Shown: positions 54,701-62,750, counted from the first letter of the stretch. The stretch: DNA of 64,000 bases from Phyto melanocephala (GCA_941918925.1 OW799233.1:148678223-148742222); one strand, 5' to 3'. Notes: generated by a model from the sequence alone, not told the origin. Program-made: numbers and translations.

Positions 54701-57700
54701 AGCCGTAATATGCGCAGGAAATTTGCTATGTGCAAATTTGCACAGGTTCAATCGTGAGTTCCCTTAATATAAGAAACAAGCTTAAATCTATTTAATTATA
54801 CATTTTTTTTACTAAATTTTTTTATATTCACACATGTCAGTTCATGAGTGAAATTGAACTCGCATTTGTCTACTTTAGAAAAAGTAAAACAAAAATTAAT
54901 TATTTTATTTAAGTGGAACTTAAAATCCTTTATATTTTTTAATATCTCTCAGTGTGCACACTTTTAGAAAAGTCTAACAAATAAGTACTTGCTCCATAAA
55001 GCAGCTAATACACGTCATGTTTTTTACATTTTACTTAACAAATTCCACACTGCTAATTGCGAACATATCGTGTGTTATCTTTAAAACATTACTTCTGTAA
55101 AAAACATGAGTTGAGACATCTGACAAAATTTAAAATTAGAGCGCGCTGCTACAAAGCAGTCAGCGAAGGTTGCTTGTAAAAGTACGATTTTGACAGACAT
55201 TAAGATTTAAATATGTCTCACAGATTTTAAAGTCAGAACATGCAGTGTATTATAGCCTTAAGTTTGGTATGTAACAAAAATGTAAATTGAACTATAAACA
55301 TTTTTTGTGCTTTAAAACAGTAGTACAAAATAAATAAAATCAAAAGGTAAAACAAAAACAGTGGAAGTTGCAAGTACGAATTTAAAACTATTCAGATCGG
55401 TATTGGAGCTGCAGCACTGTCGATAGTTTAAATAGTTTTATTTTTAACAAACTATCGAAGTTTTTCCGATATCAATTCTTTCGAAACAAAAGTTTAATGC
55501 CACTGTAATATGAACCACTAGGTTCCCTCTCCAAATCACGGCGACGACCCTTAATGTCCAGACTATTGTTCTTCTTTCGTTTCTTGTACACTTAAAATTT
55601 ATTTCACTATTTTTTACATACTTCTTATTTGTTAAAAGTTTTTATTTACCTTTTTACATTAATATCTTGTTTTTCTTTGTTTAAAAATTTTTACTGCGAT
55701 ATTTTGTTATCAAAATTGAAGATGATAGTAAATGTTTCGCAGTTCGCAGCAAGATTTAAAATTAACCAAGATGGTTCGCTCTCAAAATTTTGTATGGCGA
55801 AACATGTTGCTCGTAACAAGATTCGCGTGCGAACCTTAAATGAGAGAGCGAACTTCGAATTTCACTATTCGTATGAACATACTAAAGGCAAAGTCAGTGA
55901 CATGGTTTAGCACCATTTAAGTTGTCAAATTTAATGCAATAAAAATAAACAACAATATTTAATGTAAATAGTTTGATAATTAAGATGATACAATAGTTGC
56001 TGTGGTTTTGCGTGTCAAATTATATGGCGTCACTAGGGATGCTAAACGGTATTGGAAAACATTACCTTAAAGAATAAACTTAAATATAGATGGCGTTTTC
56101 AAATTTGCACAAACTTTACGTGGAAAAAAGAAAAGTAACTAATCAAAAAAACAGACTTTAAATTTTTAAAATAAACTATACCCAAAGATCATCATAAATT
56201 TTGTTATGAATTACCTCACGAATGCTTTTTCCTTTTAAGTTAAATATTTGTTTATGGCACAAGCATTTACGATTTTAATTATTTAGTTTTCTTAATAGTA
56301 TTTAAAAAAGACAGTTCTTTGTTATTGTTAAAAATAGTTTTCTGTTTCTTGTTTGTTTTGAATAATAAAAAAAGTATTTAAAAATAAAAAGAAATAAAAA
56401 AACAAAGAATAAAAACTATTTTTATAAGAAAACTAGCTGGCCCAGCAAACGTTGTTTTGCCATATAATTTATTTCTAGGAAATATTTTTTAGTTCAATCA
56501 AATTATTAACTTAGACAATGGAATTATGTTTTATTTAGGTTAATAAATTATTCTTTATTAAAGAAACGAATATATTATAAATAACAATTCTTGGTAGTTA
56601 TCTAAAATTTCATCGAAGTCGTTACGTTATTTAGGTGATGCATATATTGTCCCTTGGGGTCAGTCAACCTTAATATTTTGGTGTATGAAAAATAGATGTT
56701 GACCTATTCCCAAACGTTTATTTCTGCATTGGCTGGACTATAAATTGTGTGCAATTTAAAGAAAAATACTTAAAATTATATCGATACAAGTACATAATTA
56801 AAAAAAAGTGGGCGTTAAAGTAGGCGTGGTATAAAAAGTATCCTATTAATCATACCAAAGTCTTAGTTATATTATGCGAAAATTTCAAGAAGATCGCTCC
56901 AGCAGTTTTGCCTACCTGAAGGGGGAGTAAAAAAAGGTGTGGCGTTTAGGGGTATGAAAAATAGACAAAATTTCGTGAAAATCGATCGAGCCATTTCGTA
57001 TGAGTCTAATCGCAAACACGGCGACACGAAAATTTGTGTCAAGTCAAAAAAAAATTTAACTAAATCAAAAACACCAAATGTTCTAAGTCCAAAAATATAT
57101 ATTACCCTATAACGGCATTATTTTAAATAGGAAATATTTAAAAGAAAAAATCTGGTTTTACAGATTTCAAAAAACGTTAAAACAAAAAAAAAGGTTTCTT
57201 GATGCATCCTATAAATTTAAAAAAATGGACTTAAGCAGTTTGCACACTAAGCTAGCCATATGTAAAATAAAATACTTTTGTAAATACATATTGACGTACA
57301 TATGTATTTGTTTAACATTTTATCGTTCTTATTTTTCATTTATTTCCTCAAATAGATACTTCTGTCGCACTTGTTGGCAATGGCAACATTCAACAGATGC
57401 TGTTAAATATCACAAGCCTTTAACTAGAAATTCAAAATCTCAAACATTGGTGGGAATTGGACCGGCCTCGTCAACCACCTCATTGTCTTCGTTGAATTCA
57501 CAACAGGCCACAAATTACAGTGGTCGACAACAAATGCTGCCACCGCCACCATCACAACAACATTTATTGTCTCAGACACAAGATTCATTAAGTAATCATC
57601 ATCAGCAGCAGCAGCAGCATCAGCAACAACTGCAGACAAACAATATACAACAATTACAACCTCCACAAAAATTACAAACAATACAAAATGCTTTTCATTT

Positions 57701-57704
57701 ATAA
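20491..57704 (+). CDS. orb: orb: CPEB1-type RNA-binding translational regulator (spliced, 9 exons seen, 5' end missing)
   Basis: Joining 20491-20842, 47411-47724, 48075-48220, 50049-50208, 52597-53267, 53355-53538, 53616-53781, 54034-54253 and 57356-57704 gives one open frame of 853 residues plus stop. Residues 1-520 are S/T/N/Q-rich, with glutamine runs near 341-347 and 443-470. RRM1 has RNP2 VFLGGI (523-528) and RNP1 KGYVYIIF (562-569). RRM2 has RNP2 VFVGAL (636-641) and RNP1 GSGRVTFN (676-683). The ZZ domain has Cys 719, 722, 731, 736, 741, 744 and His 749, 757. The linker and ZZ text ([10 protein letters not shown]) is CPEB1/Orb type, not CPEB2-4/Orb2. Family knowledge: binds UUUUAU elements and controls poly(A) length and translation in germ cells. 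The open phase-0 entry implies an upstream exon; otherwise Met at 20569 could start the protein. Residue numbers count from 20491. Confidence 0.95.
21964..22330 (+). repeat. dispersed repeat C, copy 2
   Basis: The partner of 10830-11280 in the same orientation, in the first orb intron. It shares GAGGCAAGTACTTAG and TGTGTATCTAAGCAAATG. Confidence 0.6.
22331..25117. other. intronic AT-rich DNA with two tetranucleotide repeats
   Basis: No gene recognised. (TATG)n tracts lie at about 24565-24601 and 24969-25039. Confidence 0.5.
24969..25039. repeat. (TATG)n microsatellite
   Basis: About 17 uninterrupted TATG copies. A shorter run lies 370 bp upstream. Confidence 0.95.
25300..25893 (+). mobile_element. 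5'-truncated non-LTR retrotransposon, reverse transcriptase C-terminus
   Basis: The frame to the stop at 25645-25647 reads [33 protein letters not shown] and [13 protein letters not shown]...FKRELIKMF. This is the usual C-terminal end of jockey/CR1-like reverse transcriptases. A 3' UTR ends in (TAAA)n at about 25859-25893. It sits inside the tandem repeat, which resumes at CGCTTCCCAG. The first residues of the open frame belong to the repeat, not the transposon. Confidence 0.8.
26476..27398 (+). mobile_element. rearranged Tc1/mariner (DD41D-spaced) element with 177-bp inverted ends
   Basis: AAGGGTGTTTTTTTAAGC lies at both ends in inverse orientation, with TA flanks (26474-26475, 27399-27400). 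The arms 26476-26652 and 27222-27398 are near-identical reverse complements. The right arm contains the end of the transposase gene, so the left arm is an inverted copy of the gene's own 3' end and has replaced the true 5' half. Confidence 0.92.
26576..27292 (+). pseudogene. chimeric mariner transposase frame, inactive
   Basis: The frame opens at GTG in the inverted arm; its first ~27 residues are antisense of the transposase C-terminus. From about residue 29 it is true transposase: FSDEAHF (first catalytic D), [54 protein letters not shown] and the C-terminal HMPEIIFKC. The second catalytic aspartate is Asn here. The gap to the third D is 41 residues. The DNA-binding half is missing. It cannot encode an active transposase. 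Confidence 0.92.
27561..29042. other. intronic AT-rich DNA
   Basis: No gene recognised. A palindromic element lies at 28706-28857. Confidence 0.5.
28706..28857. mobile_element. fold-back repeat, about 150 bp
   Basis: The left arm CTACTTCGTAGAT...TTTTTGATATAATTTTAT pairs with the right arm AAAATTATATCAAAAACATT...CACGAAGTAAG. The centre is short. There is no coding sequence. Confidence 0.65.
29043..29495. mobile_element. 453-bp mariner-like element without intact transposase
   Basis: TIR CAAGGGTTGCCCTTTATAT at the left and its complement at the right, flanked by TA (29041-29042, 29496-29497). The TIR style is mariner. The interior frames on both strands (100 and 119 codons) have no clear transposase motif. 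Confidence 0.75.
29498..31013. other. intronic AT-rich DNA
   Basis: No gene recognised. A (GA)n tract lies at 30800-30820 and a short CA run at 30312-30322. Confidence 0.45.
31014..31660 (+). pseudogene. mariner (DD34D-type) transposase pseudogene
   Basis: Across frame breaks it reads [34 protein letters not shown](stop)[41 protein letters not shown] and the C-terminal ATDVQYFE(stop). The first catalytic Asp (normally TGDEKW) is Asn. The motif before the third Asp has lost one codon (normally SPDxAPSD). Several in-frame stops are present. Confidence 0.85.
31661..33049. other. intronic DNA, no gene recognised
   Basis: AT-rich, with a CA/TA microsatellite near 32478-32512. From about 32700 the base composition rises and may belong to the retrotransposon remnant that follows. 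Confidence 0.4.
33050..33300 (+). pseudogene. remnant of a non-LTR retrotransposon RNase H region
   Basis: The frame reads [10 protein letters not shown](stop)[15 protein letters not shown], the C...H....C pattern found after RNase H domains in I/R1-type elements. Stops interrupt it. The related fragment on the - strand at 48880-49190 supports this reading. Confidence 0.5.
33340..33720 (-). other. GC-richer island, possibly a transposon remnant
   Basis: Base composition is higher in GC than the surroundings. The - strand has discontinuous open text (for example [17 protein letters not shown]), as in decayed coding DNA. I do not recognise the family. Confidence 0.3.
33895..34300. repeat. fold-back repeat E, short copy
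   Basis: TAGGATATTCTCCCAATAAA at about 33917 pairs with its complement at about 33967. After it come GGTTGTCCTCAATTAAAT, GTGTTAACC..GTTAGCCAAAT and TGGCATAAGCACCAGTGAAA, all shared with 45095-45745. Confidence 0.65.
34528..35396 (+). repeat. CCCGG-end element with ~121-bp minisatellite, + copy
   Basis: It starts ACTAGCCAAACCCGGCGCGC and ends TATATATATAGAT. In between, about six ~121-bp units each carry GGGCGTGGC..GCCCAC (34635, 34756, 34878, 35000, 35120, 35243), then a (CA)n tract at 35351-35370. Reverse frames across it are artefacts. Confidence 0.85.
35397..35867. other. intronic DNA with AACCGGTT-type words
   Basis: No gene recognised. At 35640-35755 it has repeated CCGGTTTT/AAACCGGTTTC motifs, also seen near 41360-41520, 62270-62400 and 63780-63910. 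Confidence 0.4.
35866..36148 (-). pseudogene. ATP6: NUMT: nuclear copy of mitochondrial ATP6 3' part
   Basis: Read on the - strand with the invertebrate mitochondrial code: GTPAILMPFMVCIETI, then [17 protein letters not shown] and PSMSTI. After indels comes LESAVTMIQS, and after one more frame shift AVLSTFY. These are ordered C-terminal blocks of insect ATP synthase subunit a. ATA and AGA codons are used as Met and Ser, as in mitochondria. Frameshifts, and its place inside the orb intron, show it is a non-functional nuclear insertion. Confidence 0.92.
36149..40017. other. intronic DNA, no gene recognised
   Basis: AT-rich. A GC-richer stretch with imperfect inverted words (GTGTAG/CTACAC) lies at 37070-37140. 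Poly-A/T tracts and GTAT runs lie near 38800-38900. The open frames are low-complexity. Confidence 0.4.
40266..40412 (+). pseudogene. hAT transposase N-terminal BED zinc finger remnant
   Basis: After a frame break following ATGGAAAGTTCAAAAGTAT, the frame reads [16 protein letters not shown], then [12 protein letters not shown] and a stop. It has the C-x2-C...H-x4-H pattern of a BED finger, which binds the transposon ends. It is broken by the frameshift and stop. Confidence 0.85.
40566..40730 (+). pseudogene. hAT transposase C-terminal dimerisation remnant
   Basis: LLTIRPT(stop)[20 protein letters not shown] matches the hATC signature (normally SVPSER(V/L)FS..G). The catalytic core between the BED finger and this block is absent. 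It lies only about 150 bp after the finger. Confidence 0.8.
41691..42590 (-). repeat. CCCGG-end element with ~121-bp minisatellite, - copy
   Basis: The inverted relative of 34528-35396: it starts ATCTATATATATAAAAGTG, has a long (GT)n at 41718-41765, six ~121-bp units, and ends CGCGCGCCGGGTTTGGCTAGT. The 118-codon - strand frame here is a product of the repeat. Confidence 0.85.
42591..43903. other. intronic DNA with an (AAT)n microsatellite and a hairpin
   Basis: (AAT)n lies at about 42711-42761. Its poly-Asn frame is not a gene. A perfect 14-bp-stem hairpin lies at 43140-43174. Nothing else is recognised. Confidence 0.5.
43140..43174. repeat. perfect short hairpin
   Basis: The 14-base arm GCTACAATAAGTCT is followed by a 7-base loop and the exact complement AGACTTATTGTAGC. 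It is not followed by a T-run and has no gene nearby. Confidence 0.85.
45095..45745. repeat. fold-back repeat E, long copy with nested inverted arms
   Basis: Outer arms: GTTTAAGCTGGTTTATATGC at about 45153 pairs with its complement at about 45700-45720, and the arms extend about 170 bp. Inner arms: TTTAGGATATGCTCCCATAA at about 45105 pairs with 45397-45415. It appears to have inserted in an INE-1-like element (ends at about 44900 and 46150). Confidence 0.7.
45766..46150 (+). mobile_element. INE-1/DINE-1-like (Helentron) right end
   Basis: It contains ACGGACAGACGGACAT, TACTTTATGGGGTCG and a closing GGGTATAAAA, the text that ends many Drosophila INE-1 copies. A matching left end (GTAAGAGTACTATATTCGG) lies at about 44902. 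The 102-codon frame here is not a gene. Confidence 0.65.
46308..46439. repeat. 132-bp fold-back with ~45-bp arms
   Basis: ATAGTTTTTTAAGCTTAAGG at the left pairs with its complement at the right end. The arms extend through AATAAAAAATCTTT with two mismatches. Confidence 0.8.
46720..47060 (+). pseudogene. fragment of a multi-copy arthropod protein of unknown function
   Basis: One frame reads SDSDFDCAG and [13 protein letters not shown]. After a frameshift the next reads [39 protein letters not shown] recall both blocks as the start and the late part of a repeat-associated protein common in arthropod genomes. Here most of the middle is deleted, and the copy ends 350 bp before an orb exon. No function is assigned. 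Confidence 0.5.
47411..47724 (+). CDS. orb: orb coding exon b
   Basis: Acceptor TTTCTTGCAG ends at 47410 and donor GTAATA starts at 47725. It enters in phase 1 and leaves in phase 0. It codes for residues 118-222, a Ser/Asn/Thr/Gly-rich disordered segment ending FDMFQ. There is no known domain; the call rests on frame continuity with the exons on either side. Confidence 0.85.
48075..48220 (+). CDS. orb: orb coding exon c
   Basis: The acceptor is the AG at the end of a (TA) run (48073-48074) and the donor is GTAATA at 48221. It enters in phase 0 and leaves with two bases of a Ser codon. It codes for residues 223-270, with S/P-rich text ([11 protein letters not shown]), a possible proline-directed phosphorylation region. 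The assignment rests on open frame and matching phases. Confidence 0.85.
48221..50048 (+). other. orb: orb intron with a retrotransposon fragment
   Basis: A 1.8 kb intron. It holds the RNase H-like retrotransposon fragment at about 48880-49190 on the - strand. I recognise nothing else in it. Confidence 0.7.
48880..49190 (-). pseudogene. non-LTR retrotransposon RNase H C-terminal fragment
   Basis: On the - strand: [32 protein letters not shown], then after a frameshift [19 protein letters not shown]. These match the end of RNase H and the HxxxxC tail of I/R1/LOA-type elements. Frameshifts make it a pseudogene. Confidence 0.75.
50049..50208 (+). CDS. orb: orb coding exon d
   Basis: Acceptor TCTTATAG ends at 50048 and donor GTAAGT starts at 50209. 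Its first base completes the AG|C serine codon from exon c, and it ends in phase 0. It codes for residues 271-324, Ser/Asn-rich, ending NNLIDMM. An open frame with canonical sites on both sides supports it. Confidence 0.88.
51250..52100. repeat. ~290-bp tandem repeat, three diverged units
   Basis: The shared segment CGCC..CTCC(C/T)ATATAACG recurs at 51334, 51619 and 51920 (periods 285 and 301 bp). Each unit holds CTATATTGAAA...TGAGTGGAGTTTATTGG and CACGCC/ACGCCCA words. Confidence 0.8.
52180..52260. mobile_element. INE-1-like end
   Basis: GGTGGGTATCAAAACTTCGG followed by CACAGCCGAA resembles the left-end signature of INE-1 elements. It adjoins the tandem repeat and may be its boundary. Confidence 0.5.
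52597..53267 (+). CDS. orb: orb coding exon e: Q-rich region and start of RRM1
   Basis: Acceptor TCTTTCAG ends at 52596 and donor GTAGGT starts at 53268. It enters in phase 0 and leaves in phase 2. It codes for residues 325-547. It has a glutamine run near 341-347, a second Q/H-rich block around 443-470, then the first strand and helix of RRM1 with RNP2 VFLGGIPW. Reading through the donor meets a stop at once, and splicing gives the family sequence IKVEWPGK. Confidence 0.95.
53355..53538 (+). CDS. orb: orb coding exon f: rest of RRM1
   Basis: Acceptor CATTTTTAG ends at 53354 and donor GTAAGT starts at 53539. Residues 548-609 hold RNP1 KGYVYIIF and the strand [11 protein letters not shown] typical of CPEB proteins. 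It enters in phase 2 and leaves in phase 0. The preceding intron is only 87 bp. Confidence 0.97.
53616..53781 (+). CDS. orb: orb coding exon g: inter-RRM linker and start of RRM2
   Basis: Acceptor AATTTAAG ends at 53615 and donor GTAAGT starts at 53782. Residues 610-664 include the conserved linker VEVIPW, LDPTKT and RNP2 VFVGALHG. It ends in phase 1, splitting the Gly codon of YAGIDTD. Confidence 0.97.
54034..54253 (+). CDS. orb: orb coding exon h: rest of RRM2 and first half of the ZZ domain
   Basis: Acceptor TTATATAG ends at 54033 and donor GTAAAA starts at 54254. Residues 665-737 hold RNP1 GSGRVTFN, the segment [14 protein letters not shown], and Cys 719, 722, 731 and 736 of the zinc-binding domain. 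It leaves in phase 2, and the Arg codon is completed by the last exon. Confidence 0.97.
54294..54772. mobile_element. TIR element, about 480 bp, non-coding
   Basis: AAGGGTACTCAC at the left and GTGAGTTCCCTT at the right. Both ends have nearby repeated TGCAAA words in inverse arrangement. The interior has no coding frame. Confidence 0.55.
56432..57050 (+). repeat. CCCGG-class element, fifth copy
   Basis: It starts ACTAGCTGGCCCAGCAAACG, holds GTGGGCGTTAAAGTAGGCGT at about 56808, and ends near CAAACACGGCGACACG. It is related in its opening word and GGCGTGG content to the elements at 25118, 34528 and 41691. Confidence 0.5.
57356..57704 (+). CDS. orb: orb last coding exon: end of ZZ domain and Q-rich tail
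   Basis: The acceptor TCAAATAG ends at 57355 and the TAA stop is at 57702-57704. Residues 738-757 complete the ZZ domain (Cys 741, 744; His 749, 757). A tail of about 96 residues, rich in Ser, Gln and His, follows. Met at 57225 upstream is intronic: the frame there reads unrelated AT-rich text and the splice to exon h is exact. Confidence 0.96.
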
Positions 57705-58880
57705 GCCATTTCCGCTGAGAAATGAAACGGTTTTAAGTGAGAATAGGCATTTTAAATTGAAATTGAGAAAAGAGACACAAAGAGAAACTTAATGATAAAA
57801 TCTTACGTGTAATTAAACTCATTTGAATTGTATACAATATTTACGTTGTGTAAATTATGATTGTTTATTTTAAGAAAAAAATGTTTTTCATTTTATGTTT
57901 AATTTAAGTTGTTCAAAATATTTTCTGTTTTTTGTTTTTGTTTTTTGCATACTTCGTTATCATCATTAACAATTGTAATTTTCAATAGAGTTGAGCAGGC
58001 GAGTTTATACAAAAATTGACTTAAGAACGCTTAAATCATATTGTCATCTCTACATCCTAGTTACAACGACATATCAGCATTATTTTATTGAAAGCTGGCT
58101 TTCAATTAATATTTGAAAAATATCTTACATTTTTTTTAAATATTTTTTAAATGAAAATTATATTTTTGTTTTATTTGCAGTATTGCCATGTATTGAAAAA
58201 CTAAAAAAAAAAAATTGAATGTTTATTTTTAAAAATCAATTTTGTAAGTAATGTTATTATTGTTAAAAACAAAACGTTGATTTAATTTATTTTGCTTTTT
58301 TTTTTTTTTTTTTGTTAGTTTTTGTTTTATGCGCTATTTTTCTATTTATTTTATTGCTGTTTTTCTGTATACTTTTTACAAAACTCTCAGATTTAATTAG
58401 CAGTAATCACGAGTAACAAATTATAATTTATTTTATACACTATTTTATCTAGTTTTTACTAGATTTGTTATATAATCATTTAATTATTATTATTTTTTCT
58501 TTTTATCTTATACAAAAAAATTTCAATTTTTTTTTATACTAAAAAAATTGTTTAATTTTTTCCTTTTATAAGATTTTTTCTTTTTTTTATGTATGTATTG
58601 TGTATATATGTTGTAATTATAATTTATGTAATGAATATTTCATTTCTGTTTATTTTTTTATTTTTTGCCTTTTTTATGTAACTTCATTTCGGGTTGTTAA
58701 AAACATCATTTAGTTTTTTTTTTTTTTAAATATAAAAAAAAATTAAATTTGTATACAAGCAAATTGCAACATATTTCATTTATTTTAGAAGAATATTAAT
58801 TTATCTAAAAAATGTACATATATAATATTTTTTATAAAAAAATTTATTTTGTTTTAATAAAACATTTTTTGTTTTCCTTT
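57705..58880 (+). promoter_or_regulatory. orb: orb 3' UTR with many CPE-like motifs and a poly(A) signal
   Basis: AATAAA lies at 58856-58861, followed by T/GT-rich sequence, a plausible cleavage context about 1.15 kb after the stop. TTTTAT, the CPE core bound by CPEB proteins, occurs at 57891, 58083, 58169, 58325, 58349, 58431, 58443, 58501, 58532, 58564, 58585, 58656, 58672 and 58830. A Pumilio-type TGTATATA is at 58601-58608. Drosophila Orb is known to act on its own 3' UTR. In sequence this T-rich, a dozen TTTTAT can arise by chance, so individual sites are unproven. Confidence 0.6.
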
Positions 58881-60320
58881 ATTAAAGTATTTTGTTTTTT
58901 TTTATTATTTTTTATTTATTATTTAGCATTAGGGGAAAGTAAATGAATTAAAAAAAAAAGAAATCGTTTTAACAAAAGCAGAAGTAAGACAATTTGGGTA
59001 AAAATATTACTTGTATTCTTCCTTACATAGAAATAAGTAAGAGCGCTATATAAGCTTTGCCGATTTCTTTACACCCACTTTTAATATACACCTAATTCTG
59101 TTTTTACACGGTAATTAGTTCCAGGAAAACCCATGTAAAAACCATGTAAAAAATACATTGATTATATGGAAAGTAGGTGATGGGTACCTTGCTTCTAAAA
59201 CCTATTGAAATAAGTGAAATACAATGATTTTTTAAGAACAAATATTCAGGTTAATTTTATTAAATCACATACCTACATATATAATGTGTTTTTACACAAG
59301 CGTAGTTATTAAAGAAAAAAAGATATGCACTATAAGCTAAGAAGTAATGTAAAAAAAATTATGATAAGTTCAGGAACTGAAAACAATTATGGAAAACATC
59401 TATGTTGTTAACAAAATAGACGAGGTTATTTAATTTTTCCATTTTTTTCTCTAGTAGCATCTCTAGTGGATGATGAAGATTTAACAGATAGTTTGGTTTC
59501 AGAAATCACCGATTACCTAATTGAATTTTAATTTTTTTTTATAATTCTTACTGTGGCTTCGTTTAAACCAAACATTTTGCCAAGAAATGTTAAGCGTGCT
59601 TCATTTCGAATTAGGTGTAAATTAAAAGTGGGTGGGCGAGCATGTCACGTTTATTTTTCGTTTATTTACTTTCAGTTTAGTACTACAACACAAAGTCTGA
59701 AAGTAATTAAAAATCTAAGACAATATAAATAACACAAGGTGACGCAAAAAATGTCACCCAACCTTCTTTAGATGTATTTCTTTTTTCAGAAATGAAAAAC
59801 TTTAGTTTTGCTTTTGAATTGTGTTGTGTCTTAATTTTTCATTTATTTTTGAGAGTGATCATTTTTGGGACACCTTGTATATACACACATGTATGTTATA
59901 GGTGTGTTATAGGTGTCTTAAAATAATTACAAATTAATTTCTACAATTTAGCATAATAAACATAAAAATTTTTCGCTCTACGTCAATGCTTTAAAACACA
60001 ATTGCATTTTATTCGATGTAAGAAAGAAATTTTTTTACCTACTCTTATATTGCAAGCTATAACTCTCTTCTTAATATACCTATTTAGGTAATTTTCAATA
60101 CCAAACATTTCTTATGTATTAAAAATATTCTGGCAAAACTTGATCCCCTTTACTTTTTCGGTTCGAGCTCTTTCGAGCTAGAACAGACGGTCGGACATAG
60201 CTAGATCATCCTTAAATGACACCAGGGCTCAGAAAATATATACCTTGTGTGGTATAAAAGTAATATTTCAAAGTGTTGCAAACGGAACAACATTTTTTTT
60301 TGCTGGTGGGTATAAAAATC
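58881..60320. other. intergenic DNA with INE-1-like ends
   Basis: AAGTAAGAGCGCTATATAAG at about 59034 resembles an INE-1 left end. AGACGGTCGGACATAGCTAG at about 60186 and GCTGGTGGGTATAAAA at about 60301 resemble right ends. CAAGGTGACGCAAAAA (59735) and its near complement (about 59858-59878) look like a small mariner MITE. No gene. Confidence 0.55.
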
Positions 60321-62127
60321 TCTAACACTTACCTACATCTCAGAAATCCACAAAACCTTTTAAAAAAAATTTAAATCTAAATAATAGTTCAGTTTTATGT
60401 AAACTTAAACATACCGAAAATCACCTAAGTTTGTTAGATATTTTAAAATCGAAATGGTAGTTTGGTGTCATATTCATAAACAAGTAATAAGTAAAGAAGA
60501 ACAAAACAAAAAAACAAATTTTTGTGGACTATAAGTATTTTGAATCGACTTTCATGGTCTTGCAAAAATTAGGCAGGATAATAGAGGAGAAAAAAAGTAT
60601 ATTTCACAACCATACTAACAATCTTAAATGAAATCGATAAAAATTTCTAAATAGATAGAACAAAATTTCAATAAATGCATGTTTCATTTAAGGAGTTAAA
60701 TTCAAAAAGAAATGAAATTTTATACTTTAGACACTTTGATTATATTATTTTTCATTTCAAATAAAATCAAACCCAATTACATATTTAGGTTTTGAAATTA
60801 ATTATTGTTGTCATCCCAGGCTGTAAAGGTGAAAGCCTTCTCAATGAAATTTTTCACTTATCACTTATTATCGACATTATTAAAAAACTTTTTAATTTAA
60901 CTTTTTTTGTCTTCAAGTTTTAATATTTTTCCTTTATTTTTAAACAAAAAACTATATTTTTAAAAACGCAGAGCTGTTGTATGTTAATGGTAAACTTGAA
61001 TTAAATACAATAAAAACAAAAACTAGGACATTTTTAAATCCACAACATACAGGGATTTTACAGTAGTAAAACAAATATAATTCCCAATTTTTTAACAAAA
61101 ACCTCAAAAAAAACCCTTAAAAATGTATAAGGCATATGTATAAAGAGTAGACGTCTATTTCCTTATAATCCCTTCCACCACCCTATTTCCTTATAATCCC
61201 TTCCACCACCCAACAAAATATATTAAATACATAATTGCCTCTTAACTATGGTTTCTGTTGTAGTTTTAAGTTGCCCATTATTTTAAAAGTTGATCGAAAA
61301 AAAATATTTAAAAATATATTTAAATAAAAGAAATCGAAACAGTATAAACAAAAACTAAAAACTCGCTTCAATCATTTTGAGTAAAAATTAAAAAAAAAAT
61401 AAAAACAACAAAAATATACAGATATAAATTAAAAATATAATAACAAATGAAACAATAAAATAATATATAGATTTTAAATAAATAAGTATGTTATATTTAA
61501 GAATGAACACTCGTAAAGGAAATTGATGAAAGCCAAATAATTTTATGAAAACTAAATTATTTTTATGGTTTATCTACTAAAACATATTTTTAAACATAAA
61601 AAAAAACATGAATTGAAAACATATTTCAAAGAATTTAGAAAAATAATACAAATATGTTAAAACATCTACATATTTATAGAATTTAGTTAAACTTACAATA
61701 CGCGAGTAAGAATTGTCGAAAGTCTTAATGGGGGAAAAGAATTAAAACAATGACTTGAATCGAATCTGATTTATTCCTTCTCTTTTTTAAAACAAATTGG
61801 AATTTGATTTTGTGACTTTTTTTTTATTTTTAAAGAATTTATTAAAAAAAACTGCTACATATAAATACCATGTACATACCCTGCAGGAAATGTCTATAGT
61901 GAAGTACTGATTCACTATTGACTCTGTCACCAGTACTGCTGATCAATTATACTCCAGAAAATGTTCTTTACTAAAACTATTTAACATGTGCTTGTCATTA
62001 AAAATTCACTAGTGACGTTATAACTAATGACTTGTTAGTTCTTATGGGAGCCTATGCCGACGTTACAACCATCTAAATATTTTTACTGTCAAATGTTAAA
62101 ATTATTTTATTATATTAAAGTGTATCT
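60321..62127. other. intergenic DNA, no gene recognised
   Basis: AT-rich. A ~29-bp duplicated unit (TTCCTTATAATCCCTTCCAC) lies at 61155-61211. Confidence 0.5.
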
Positions 62128-62240
62128 GCCGAATTTATAAAAAATATTTTAGGTTTATTGAATGCTTATTTGACAAATTTCTATGCAACATCTGTCAAAT
62201 AAGCTTTTAATAAACCTAAAATATTTTTTATGAATACAGC
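62128..62240. mobile_element. palindromic MITE, family A, copy 3
   Basis: The same arms (AAAAAATATTTTAGGTTTAT and its complement) surround a short centre. The termini are diverged relative to copy 2. Confidence 0.72.
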
Positions 62241-62623
62241 AGTATATGTTTGTCTGTTTTGGCCTTGAGTCTATTCTAGGGAGATCGATTACTCGACTTT
62301 TTTCAAAAATCGATTTTCGGTTATTCCGAATACATAGTTACTATTTAAAAAACCGGGTTTTTAAGTTAAGCTTTAAAAAAAATAACCGGTTAACCGACTT
62401 TATTCGAATAAATAATAACACAAAAATCACATTTTTTATTGAAATAAAAAGCTTATTTAAATAAAATCAAAACAATTCACAAAGGGCTTTATCGAACAAA
62501 ATATACTGCAGTCAGGGCAAAAAAATTTTAAGAATTTTTACTTTAAAAATTATACAAACATATTTATACATTTATACATAGATATGCATATGAACATATA
62601 CACTTTCATTAATAAAATATTAT

Positions 62624-62740
62624 CTGCTGTATTCATAAAAAATATTTCGGGTTTATCAAAGGCTTATTTGACAGATGTTGTAGAGAAATTTGTCAAATAA
62701 GCCTTCAATAAACCTAAAATATTTTTTATGAATACGGCCC
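62624..62740. mobile_element. palindromic MITE, family A, copy 4
   Basis: It has the same arms as the other copies. The right end GAATACGGCCC is intact; the left end is altered to GCTGTATTC. Confidence 0.75.
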
Positions 62741-62750
62741 TATATGTATA

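Larger units (their letters stand above)
54254..57355 (+). other. orb: orb last intron with TIR and CCCGG-class elements
   Basis: A 3.1 kb intron containing a TIR element (about 54294-54772), unrecognised sequence, and a repeat beginning ACTAGC at 56432. An open frame at 55629-55910 has no family match I know and is not called. Confidence 0.65.

Noticed and set aside
55629..55910. 93-codon frame with a GC-richer second half
   Set aside because: No recognisable domain, and it lies in an orb intron; it may be part of an unnamed repeat.
57225..57704. Met at 57225 as the start of a separate 159-residue protein
   Set aside because: The true exon starts at 57356 after an acceptor; upstream text is intronic and the spliced frame restores the ZZ domain.
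20491..57704. Assignment to orb2 (CPEB2-4 type)
   Set aside because: The RRM and ZZ text ([22 protein letters not shown]) is of CPEB1/Orb type.
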